Below are positions 35,101-41,353 of a stretch of DNA of 64,000 nucleotides, piece by piece. Each line of letters opens with the position of its first letter. Positions within the stretch are counted from its first letter, which is position 1. The DNA comes from Lachnospiraceae bacterium UBA7076 (lineage in GTDB: Bacteria; Bacillota; Clostridia; Lachnospirales; Lachnospiraceae): assembly GCA_002493625.1 (NCBI GenBank), contig DKZK01000013.1:107855-171854 (forward strand), read 5' to 3'. The notes under the pieces are model-generated. The model did no database searches, was not told where the DNA came from, and saw only the letters and a program-made list of their open reading frames with translations. Both the position numbers and the translations under genes were made by a program.

Positions 35101-36570
35101 GGAGTGAGCGTTGACGCCTTAAAGGAGCATGAGAAAAACAACCGGATATATTCCTCAAATGATAAAATGCTGACGGATTGCAAGGATAACATTGAAAAAC
35201 AAAAAGCAAGACTTAAGACATTTCAGGATAAGAAAAAGGAGCTGGAGGCTTCGGCAAGCAGGCTGGAGGGCAGCATTGAATATGCCATAAGCAATATTGA
35301 GGCGGCGTTTGGAAGCTATGAAGACCAAAGCGCAACCGCATCTGAGATAGTCACAAACCTGAAAAACGGTCAGGAGGTGCTGGAACGTCTTGAGGCGGAG
35401 GCGAAGCAGTGTGAGGAGCAGTATAAAAATTACGCAAGGCAGCAGGGGTATATGCTCGATTTGTACAAGGATGTCAAGCGCATCATTATCACAAATGACA
35501 TAAATATAGAGCATGCTAAGCCTGTTTCGGAGAATAAGGACAAATTAAGAGCTATATTTGAGGACAACCTTTTGTCCTACGACAGAAGCAGAAAGTCTCT
35601 GGAAAAGGCGAAAAATGAGCTGATGAAATTTAAGGGAAATACTGCCGTGTCACTGGATGAGATGGAGGTTTACGAGCTTGCGGCGACCATAAGAAATGAT
35701 GTTGTCATACCTGACACATACGACGCGGCAAAGGAGCTTATGGACAACCTGAAATCCATAGTCGATTACATTAGGCTTGAAAGAGACAGGATTGAAAAAA
35801 GTCTTGTTGATATGGAAACAATAAAGGCAAACTTTGAGGAGCAGTGCTTACAGAGATGCATGGATGTCCGCACTGAGCTTGACAAGCTGCCGAAGCTTTC
35901 CAGAATTATGGTTGACGACGAGGCGGTGCAGATGGTAGGACTTACCATACCATACATCAAGGATGAATTTTTAAAGCAGAGAATGTCCGACTACATTGAC
36001 GGCATTGTATCGCAGGCTGACGACTATGAAAATGACAGGGAGAGAATTAAATTTATAAGGGGCAGCCTTGCGCTTAAAAAGCTGTTTGGCGTTATCGTAA
36101 CCGACATGAACAAAATAAAGCTCAGCCTTTACAAGCGGGAACGCATAAAGGAACAGAGCCGATATTTAAAATACGAGGAGGCAGTTGGAAGCACAGGACA
36201 GTCCCAGGGTATATACATACAGTTCCTTGTTTCCATTATCAATTACATTTCCGGCATGTATCAGCTTGGCAATGAGGAGATAAGGACAAAGACTATATTC
36301 ATTGACAACCCGTTTGGAGCTGCAAAGGATGTGTATATATGGGAGCCTATATTTGCACTGCTTGCTGCAAACAACGTACAGCTTATTGTTCCGGCAAGAG
36401 GGGCAACGCCTGCAATTACGGGACGCTTCGACGTTAATTACATTCTCGGACAGCAGATGGCAGGCGGCAAACAGCTTACGGTTGTGTGCGATTATACGAG
36501 CAGGGCGGACCAGGAGGAGCTGGAATACAAGGATTTGGAGTTTGAGCAGGTAAGCTTCGATTTTATTTAG
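32170..36570 (+). CDS. JetC-like (MukB/SMC-type) ATPase
   Basis: 1466 residues. Walker A NGGGKS at residues 39-44 in the N-terminal head half; long coiled coils from about 240 to 620 and 745 to 1250; a hinge-like globular part at about 630-740 (GRIIPVSSAVKKLMDYLE ... LSIHAGAEFL). The C-terminal head half has the signature GSTGQSQGIYIQF (about 1339) and Walker B TIFIDNPFG (about 1375). The residue after the Walker B Asp is Asn, where most SMC ATPases have the catalytic Glu. GGAGGT 7 nt upstream fixes the ATG at 32170. In Wadjet, JetABC extrudes DNA loops and JetD cleaves small circles; here no JetD gene follows. The radical SAM gene starts 28 bp later. Confidence 0.85.
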   Translation: MPSINRIRVNNVKYNFGTQFYDDFTMRMYGKNTLYDLANGGGKSVLMLLLMQNMIPNCTLDEKQPIEKLFRTGNGNTTIHSLVEWRLDKEDSTEGYRYMTTGFCARKAKEAGEDAETSKDVASVEYFNYCIFYREYNKNDIINLPLVKNGERVSFQGLRTYLKDLEHKDMSLMVRVFDRKGEYQRFISGYGLHESQWEIIRGINKTEGHVRTYFENNYKTTRRVVEDLLIEEIIEKAFMVKTQREDTGDDVMARMLMDIREQLTILAKKKKEMAGYDRQMELVGVLSDKVGSFMDLYEELSRLENLMAAICVTGEEFARDDEEKMAELAGLRDEKRAKKDEQRKYMECLKVARDKNKLSEMYDNLGQMEAAIKETEDKLRELVDDLNFKEAMNEYIDYMADRKKYHRHDAMLKTITAQSPFDQDMLHTYAYNIKMRADASMAIVQEKIDAIKEQMQEKKENVEHKQMLLQEARVEQEVSARTKKLCDDEIVSLSEQLAGLKMSMSKLSFADFGEHREQVEEDIKDLAWKLSDKSAKIKESNEKLSEARLELSRLEAAKEENDKLIEKLEAKEKQYNEASQKLDNIKTVYASGGEELLTVITERVTSTVLENAAIADEIKRRKKRIKSLSEGRIIPVSSAVKKLMDYLETRHGIQAMYGMDYISALPQDKQMELLEINPELPYGLLVREYDIIRDDPNISGVDTGSEMVNIFDMDAISEKAFIVGENVLSIHAGAEFLTSEDTRVRLLEEEEAGIKELGLKLEFKEEMLATYRQDQEFIIRMQDSELMDAARRLRDARRLMYEQDSEIAACQEKNKDIKHGIKILEQEQEELKGRYEEKLGDVGRLDTITRLSALVDEKEKISAECKKNIDRLEGEIRGLTAAIEDGSKADEEACANLEALEKKLQDMVTEWEVHYKPYYNIDKPYDVLTLSDDDIKARFTAMLDEGRDEIKTIEDKKLVMETLKNAMDRTLKAIEKRGVSVDALKEHEKNNRIYSSNDKMLTDCKDNIEKQKARLKTFQDKKKELEASASRLEGSIEYAISNIEAAFGSYEDQSATASEIVTNLKNGQEVLERLEAEAKQCEEQYKNYARQQGYMLDLYKDVKRIIITNDINIEHAKPVSENKDKLRAIFEDNLLSYDRSRKSLEKAKNELMKFKGNTAVSLDEMEVYELAATIRNDVVIPDTYDAAKELMDNLKSIVDYIRLERDRIEKSLVDMETIKANFEEQCLQRCMDVRTELDKLPKLSRIMVDDEAVQMVGLTIPYIKDEFLKQRMSDYIDGIVSQADDYENDRERIKFIRGSLALKKLFGVIVTDMNKIKLSLYKRERIKEQSRYLKYEEAVGSTGQSQGIYIQFLVSIINYISGMYQLGNEEIRTKTIFIDNPFGAAKDVYIWEPIFALLAANNVQLIVPARGATPAITGRFDVNYILGQQMAGGKQLTVVCDYTSRADQEELEYKDLEFEQVSFDFI

Positions 36571-36598
36571 ATATGTTCAAAGGATAAGGGGATATATT

Positions 36599-37486
36599 AT
36601 GCACTATAAGGAAGTTAAGGCGATTTTATCACCTCAGAACGGCATGAATCTGTACAGGGGCTGTACACATGGCTGCATTTACTGCGATTCCAGAAGTAAA
36701 TGCTACAGGATGGATCATGACTTTGAGGATATAGAGGTTAAGGCGAAGGCGGAGGAGCTTTTGGAGCATACCTTAAAGCGCAAGCGCAGAAAGGGAATGA
36801 TTGCGACAGGCTCCATGACTGACCCTTATGTGCCGATTGAGAAGGAGCTTCTTGTGACGAGAAGGTGTCTGAATCAGATAGAACGGTTTGAATTCGGGCT
36901 TGTAATACAGACAAAATCAAATCTTATATTGCGGGACATAGACATACTTGACAAAATAAACCGCAAGACAAAATGTATTGTAGCCATGACAATGACTACA
37001 TATGATGAAAAGCTCTGTAAAATAATTGAGCCCAATGTGAGCACCACAAGGGAACGCTTTGACGTCCTTATGGAGATGAAGAAAAGGGGGATACCGACCA
37101 TTGTGTGGCTTTCACCCATTCTTCCCTTTATAAATGATACCGAAGAAAATATAAGAGGCATCATGGACTACTGTAAAGAGGCGGGAGTATATGGTATAAT
37201 ATATTTTGGCGCCGGAATGACCCTCCGCGAGGGCAACAAGGAATATTTTTATGAGCAGCTTGATAAGCATTTTCCGGGAATGAAGGACAAATATATTGAG
37301 ACCTTTGGCGATTCCTATGAGGTGGTAAGTCCCCGTGATAAGGAGCTTACGGCGCTGTTCAACCGCATCTGCGATGAGAATGACATTGTCAGGGATCAGG
37401 AGGAGCTCAGGCGCTATATGCGCGAATACAAAAACAAAACAACCTGCGACCAAATCAGTATATTTGACTTTGGAATGGAAGCATAG
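36599..37486 (+). CDS. SPL-family radical SAM protein
   Basis: 295 residues. The [4Fe-4S] motif CxxxCxxC is C22-C26-C29 in GCTHGCIYCD, after ILSPQNGMNLYRG, an opening shared with the spore photoproduct lyase-like group of small radical SAM proteins. TGSMTDPY, VIQTKSN, MTTYDEKLCKIIEPN and LSPILPFINDTEENI are further core strands of the barrel. True SplB repairs the spore photoproduct in DNA, but most proteins of this shorter class have no proven substrate. It follows the JetC-like gene by 28 bp on the same strand and may be cotranscribed. An R3/MITE element follows at 37541. Confidence 0.88.
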   Translation: MHYKEVKAILSPQNGMNLYRGCTHGCIYCDSRSKCYRMDHDFEDIEVKAKAEELLEHTLKRKRRKGMIATGSMTDPYVPIEKELLVTRRCLNQIERFEFGLVIQTKSNLILRDIDILDKINRKTKCIVAMTMTTYDEKLCKIIEPNVSTTRERFDVLMEMKKRGIPTIVWLSPILPFINDTEENIRGIMDYCKEAGVYGIIYFGAGMTLREGNKEYFYEQLDKHFPGMKDKYIETFGDSYEVVSPRDKELTALFNRICDENDIVRDQEELRRYMREYKNKTTCDQISIFDFGMEA

Positions 37487-37540
37487 ATTGAAGAATAAAA
37501 AATGTATAGGTATTTGTGACCCTCTTTTTTCAGAGTATGA

Positions 37541-37681
37541 GTTGTAGAAAATATACAATTTCATAAGCAAGGCGCTTTGGAGCCGTCGGTACTTAGACTG
37601 CGTACCTTGCAGTCTTATGTACCGCTACGTGCGACAAGCAGCGCAAGCGTGCCATGCGTTGAATTGTATATTTTCTACAAC
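37541..37681. repeat. 141-bp MITE-like element with perfect 20-bp terminal inverted repeats
   Basis: The ends GTTGTAGAAAATATACAATT (37541-37560) and its exact reverse complement (37662-37681) bound the element. Inside, CGGTAC...AGACTGC pairs with GCAGTCT...GTACCG. No open reading frame fits a transposase. The interior (GTCGGTACTTAGACTGC, then GTACCGCTACG...TGCGACA...GCCATGC) resembles 63851-63971, so I group them as R3. The right end supplies a -35-like TTGAAT. Confidence 0.75.
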
Positions 37682-37717
37682 GTATTATATGAAAAACTTA
37701 GTTTGCAAACGCCTGTA
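37659..37717 (+). promoter_or_regulatory. Outward promoter at MITE end plus R4 leader hairpin
   Basis: TTGAAT (37659-37664), an 18-nt spacer and TATTAT (37683-37688); the -35 lies in the element's right terminal repeat. GAAAAACTTAGTTTGCAAACGCCTGTAAA (shown from 37691) follows: AAAC/GTTT hairpin and GCCTGTAA trailer as in the leader at 13361. It would drive the 86-aa gene and malic enzyme. Confidence 0.5.
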
Positions 37718-37744
37718 AAATATATTATGAAAGGATGATGTAAC

Positions 37745-38005
37745 ATGGCATTTAAGGATTTTGTTCAGTCAGTAAAAAATGAGGCAGGAGACGCTGTGGG
37801 CGTAACAAAACAGAAGGCGAAAATAAGCAAGGAGAAAACAAAGATTAAGGAAAACTACGAGGAGATAGGAAAATATTATTATGACCAATATGTGAAAACC
37901 TCACAGATAGATGATGCAGTTATGCAGTATGCAAATGCAATTACTGAATCCAAAAGGGTCATAGACGAATGCAATGCGGAAATTGAAAAGATAAAGGAGA
38001 TTTAA
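37745..38005 (+). CDS. Small coiled-coil protein of unknown function
   Basis: 86 residues, highly charged and helical. Residues 3-30 are amphipathic (FKDFVQSVKNEAGDAVGVTKQ), followed by a Lys/Glu coiled coil, ENYEEIGKYYYDQY, and a second helix to the end. The first part resembles the opening of small Firmicutes proteins that carry a zinc ribbon after it, but here no cysteine ribbon is present (only one Cys). Its AAGGATG site gives the ATG; its own 3' end carries the AAGGAG site for the malic enzyme gene, which starts 1 bp after its stop. Confidence 0.72.
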   Translation: MAFKDFVQSVKNEAGDAVGVTKQKAKISKEKTKIKENYEEIGKYYYDQYVKTSQIDDAVMQYANAITESKRVIDECNAEIEKIKEI

Positions 38006-38006
38006 C

Positions 38007-39176
38007 ATGGATTACAATCAGCTTAGTTTAGAAATGCATGAGGAACATGTGGGCAAGCTTGAGGTAGTGTCAAAGGTCGGACTTAAGACGAGGGACGACC
38101 TCAGCACAGCATATACGCCGGGAGTTGCAGAGCCATGCAGAAGGATAAGGGACAACAAAATGGATGTCTACAAATATACCTGCAAGTCAAATACCGTGGC
38201 AGTTGTTTCAGACGGAACGGCGGTTTTGGGACTTGGAGATATCGGCCCGGAGGCGGCAATCCCTGTCATGGAGGGAAAGTCGATTCTATTTAAGCAGTTT
38301 GGCGGCGTGGATGCATTTCCCATATGTCTTGACACAAAGGACACGGAGGAAATCATTGAAACCGTAAAGAGGATTGCTCCTGTATTCGGCGGTATAAATC
38401 TTGAGGATATAGCGGCTCCAAGATGCTTTGAAATCGAGAGAAGGCTCAATGAGGAGCTGGATATACCGGTATTCCATGACGACCAGCATGGAACGGCAAT
38501 TGTCGTTGCGGCAGGTCTTATCAATGCCCTTAAGCTTGTAGGCAAGAAAATGAGTGATATAAACGCTGTCATAAATGGAGCCGGCTCAGCAGGAATATCC
38601 ATATGCAGGCTTCTCATGCGGCTTGGAATCGGAAACGTGGTTCTTATGAACAGCAAGGGAGCGCTGTGTCCGGGGGTGGCAGGCATGAATCCGGAGCAGG
38701 CTGCCATGGCAGAGGTGACAAACAGGGACAGACAGATAGGAAATCTTGAGGAAATCATAAAGGGTAAGGACGTGTTTATAGGAGTATCGGTGGCAAATGT
38801 TGTGACTGCCGATATGGTTGCCTCCATGGCGGCAGACCCTATCGTTTTTGCAATGGCAAACCCTACTCCTGAAATTATGCCGGAGGAAGCAAAAAAGGGC
38901 GGCGTAAGGGTCATGGCGACCGGACGCTCCGATTTCCCGAATCAGATAAACAATGTACTTGTGTTCCCGGGAATATTCCGCGGAGCGCTTGACGCAAGGG
39001 CTACGGCAATCACGGAGGAGATGAAGGTGGCAGCGGTAAATGCCATTGCATCTATCGTAAGCGATGAGGAATTAAATGAGGAATATGTCATACCGGACCC
39101 GTTTGACGAGAGGGTTGCAAAGGCAGTTGCAAAGGCAGTTGCGGACTGCGCAGTGGAGCTTGGAATAACAAAATGA
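38007..39176 (+). CDS. NAD(P)-dependent malic enzyme
   Basis: 389 residues, the short bacterial malic enzyme without phosphotransacetylase extension. It decarboxylates malate to pyruvate with NAD(P)+ reduction. Visible: YTPGVAEPCRRI with catalytic Tyr, the catalytic Lys region in GKSILFKQFGGVDAFPI, metal-binding LEDIAAPRCFEIE and FHDDQHGTAIV, the Rossmann glycine motif NGAGSAGISICRLL (near residue 190), MANPTPEI, and GRSDFPNQINNVLVFPGIFRGALD. It is cotranscribed with the small coiled-coil gene before it and separated from the moxR-type gene by R2 copy 3. Confidence 0.95.
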   Translation: MDYNQLSLEMHEEHVGKLEVVSKVGLKTRDDLSTAYTPGVAEPCRRIRDNKMDVYKYTCKSNTVAVVSDGTAVLGLGDIGPEAAIPVMEGKSILFKQFGGVDAFPICLDTKDTEEIIETVKRIAPVFGGINLEDIAAPRCFEIERRLNEELDIPVFHDDQHGTAIVVAAGLINALKLVGKKMSDINAVINGAGSAGISICRLLMRLGIGNVVLMNSKGALCPGVAGMNPEQAAMAEVTNRDRQIGNLEEIIKGKDVFIGVSVANVVTADMVASMAADPIVFAMANPTPEIMPEEAKKGGVRVMATGRSDFPNQINNVLVFPGIFRGALDARATAITEEMKVAAVNAIASIVSDEELNEEYVIPDPFDERVAKAVAKAVADCAVELGITK

Positions 39177-39180
39177 TTGT

Positions 39181-39247
39181 GTCAGCCCATGAGTTTCCGA
39201 TTTACGATGTAAATCGGAACATATGCCAAAGGCAAATATGGAATGAC
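39181..39247 (+). repeat. R2 structured repeat, copy 3 (short)
   Basis: Begins GTCAGCCCATGAG 4 bp after the malic enzyme stop and contains a perfect TTCCGATTTAC-gat-GTAAATCGGAA hairpin, then TGCC-aaa-GGCA and AATATGGAAT, all in the order seen in copies 1 and 2. It lacks the 5' GGTGGC hairpin, and its outer stem is broken. It ends 23 nt before the MoxR start codon. Confidence 0.65.
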
Positions 39248-39269
39248 TATGTCAAGAAGGGTAAATTTT

Positions 39270-40196
39270 ATGAAAGAAAAATTAAATCGTATAAAGGACG
39301 AGGTTAATAAAGTCATAAAGGGAAAAAGCGATGTTGTGGAAAAGGTGCTTGCGGCAATTATTGCAGGCGGTCATATTCTTATGGAGGATATACCGGGTGT
39401 TGGAAAAACAACGCTGGCGACAACCTTTGCAAAAACCCTTTCCATGGAATACAAGAGGGTGCAGTTTACGCCTGATGTTCTCCCAAGTGACATACTTGGT
39501 TTTTCCATGTACAATTCCGCCACAAAGGAGTTTGAATATAAGCCGGGGGCGGTATTCTGCAATCTTTTCCTTGCAGATGAGATAAACAGAACGTCGCCGA
39601 AAACACAGTCTGCGCTCCTTGAGGTTATGGAGGAGGGGACCGCAACCGTTGACGGGGTTACAAGAAGACTTCCGGAGCCATTTGTTGTAATTGCAACGGA
39701 AAATCCCTACGGCTCATCCGGCACGCAGATGCTTCCTGAATCACAGCTTGACCGATTTATGGTATGTCTTTCCATGGGCTACCCTGAACATGAGGATGCC
39801 GTTGAGATTTTAAAGGGTAACGCTTTAAGTCTGGTTGATAAGGTGGAGCAGGTCATATCAATCGAAGACCTTGCAGCTTTGAGAAAAAATGCAAATGACT
39901 TACATGTGCATGACGAAATATATGAGTATATCGTAAATATAGTTGAAACTACAAGAAAGATGGCTATTTTTTCAATGGGAGCCAGTCCGAGAGGAACTAT
40001 AGCTCTGCTTCGCATGGCTAAGGCAATGGCAGTCTTAAATGGAAGGGATTTTGTCACTGCGGAGGATGTCCAGAAATGCGCCAAAGATACGCTGGGGCAT
40101 CGCGTAAAGCTTTCCTCAAGAGGAAAGGCGCAGGGAATAACCGTAGTTCAGGCAATTCAGATGGTGCTTGCCAATGTGCCGGCACCGAGAATTTAA
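39270..40196 (+). CDS. MoxR-family AAA+ ATPase
   Basis: 308 residues. Walker A in EDIPGVGKTTLA (residues 39-50), FTPDVLPSDILGF, Walker B FCNLFLADEINRTSPKTQSALLEVMEE, sensor ATENPYGSSGTQMLPESQLDRF, and C-terminal helical lid with SPRGTIALLRMAKAMA. The ATG at 39270 (MKEKLNRIKDEVNKVIKG) is preferred over ATGs at 39243 and 39249, because AGAAGGG lies 9 nt before it and the earlier ones fall in R2. MoxR proteins are chaperone-like and act with the adjacent DUF58 and transglutaminase-like proteins; a cell-envelope role is usual for this trio. Confidence 0.93.
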   Translation: MKEKLNRIKDEVNKVIKGKSDVVEKVLAAIIAGGHILMEDIPGVGKTTLATTFAKTLSMEYKRVQFTPDVLPSDILGFSMYNSATKEFEYKPGAVFCNLFLADEINRTSPKTQSALLEVMEEGTATVDGVTRRLPEPFVVIATENPYGSSGTQMLPESQLDRFMVCLSMGYPEHEDAVEILKGNALSLVDKVEQVISIEDLAALRKNANDLHVHDEIYEYIVNIVETTRKMAIFSMGASPRGTIALLRMAKAMAVLNGRDFVTAEDVQKCAKDTLGHRVKLSSRGKAQGITVVQAIQMVLANVPAPRI

Positions 40197-40270
40197 ATAG
40201 TGGTTGTGAATGTTGCGGTGTTGACAATTTAAACGGTGCATGGAAATTTGGATTGGGAATGGATGATTAG

Positions 40271-41353
40271 ATGAGAGTTGAAAATATAGTCCGTATAATT
40301 GGATATTTGATACTGTATGCCATTTGCGGTATGCTCTATTATTTCCTTCACAGTCATTTTTACTTTATCGTTATGGTTATAATGACTGTGGCTCCCTTTT
40401 TGTCCGTTTTTATGGTATTTGTGCTTAGGAAAAAGCTTACGGCACAGATTGTTCAGGGCGTTGTATCCATGGAAAACGCAGACAGCACCGCTGTAATGAG
40501 AGAGCCGTACGGAAGGCAGGACGAGGAGCTTTTCTTCTGTCTTAAGCTTAACAATCCAACGCTTTTTGTTTCGCTTGACGTAAAGCTTACATTGGAAATT
40601 GAAAATACTTTTTTTGAGACATCAGGGGAACGCAACATATCTGTTCCGGTAAGGGCAAAAAAAGGCTATGAGCTTTCCATTCCACTTATGCCAACGCTTC
40701 CGGGTATCATTAAAATTTCCCTGAAAAAAATATACATAAAGGACTTGATGGGTTTTTGCTTTTTGGGGAAGAAAATGGAGGAAAGCGCTGAGGCAACGGT
40801 GCTTCCGAAAGCCTTAGAGACAGTGCAGTATGATAAGCTGGCGGCGCAGGAGGGAATGCTGGAAAGCGAGGAAAGCAATAAGCGGGGCAATGACTTTTCA
40901 GACGTTCAGGAAATAAGGGAGTATATTCCGGGTGATAAGCTTATGAGCATACATTGGAAGCTTTCGGCAAAAAGAGATATTCTCATGGTTAAGGACAGGG
41001 TAAGCATGTCGGACAAGCAGCTTGTTATTGTGCCGGAGCTTTACGGCGCAGATGTGCAGGGGCTTAATATGGTTGTATCGGCGGCGTACAGTATCATTTT
41101 GCAGATGCTTGAGGAGCATACAACAATAAGGCTTCTGTTCTGGAGCAAAAACAGATACGATTACGGCGATGAAAAAATTGAGTATAAGCAGGATGCAGAC
41201 GAGGCGTTTGCAAAAATGTTTTACGAAAAAAAATATGATGTTTCGGACGAGGCGGCAAGCCATATGGCAAATGTCCACCCGGAAATGAGGGCATATTTAT
41301 ATATAAACGCGGATAACAGGAAGGTTAATGTTCAGGTTAAGGAGAATGGTTAG
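40271..41353 (+). CDS. DUF58-domain membrane protein
   Basis: 360 residues. Two N-terminal helices (about 8-27 and 31-50), then a beta-rich part and the DUF58 motif SDVQEIREYIPGDKLMSIHWKLSAKRDILMVKD (split by position: about residues 213-245). The C-terminal region resembles a VWA-like fold without an intact metal site. Second gene of the MoxR-DUF58-transglutaminase operon; a 74-bp gap with no clear signal precedes it, and the next gene starts at the following base. Confidence 0.9.
   Translation: MRVENIVRIIGYLILYAICGMLYYFLHSHFYFIVMVIMTVAPFLSVFMVFVLRKKLTAQIVQGVVSMENADSTAVMREPYGRQDEELFFCLKLNNPTLFVSLDVKLTLEIENTFFETSGERNISVPVRAKKGYELSIPLMPTLPGIIKISLKKIYIKDLMGFCFLGKKMEESAEATVLPKALETVQYDKLAAQEGMLESEESNKRGNDFSDVQEIREYIPGDKLMSIHWKLSAKRDILMVKDRVSMSDKQLVIVPELYGADVQGLNMVVSAAYSIILQMLEEHTTIRLLFWSKNRYDYGDEKIEYKQDADEAFAKMFYEKKYDVSDEAASHMANVHPEMRAYLYINADNRKVNVQVKENG

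Noticed and set aside
29890..37486. JetD nuclease hidden in the Jet-like operon
   Set aside because: No protein after JetC or in neighbouring frames shows a TOPRIM-like or DUF2220-like pattern; the next gene is a clear radical SAM protein.
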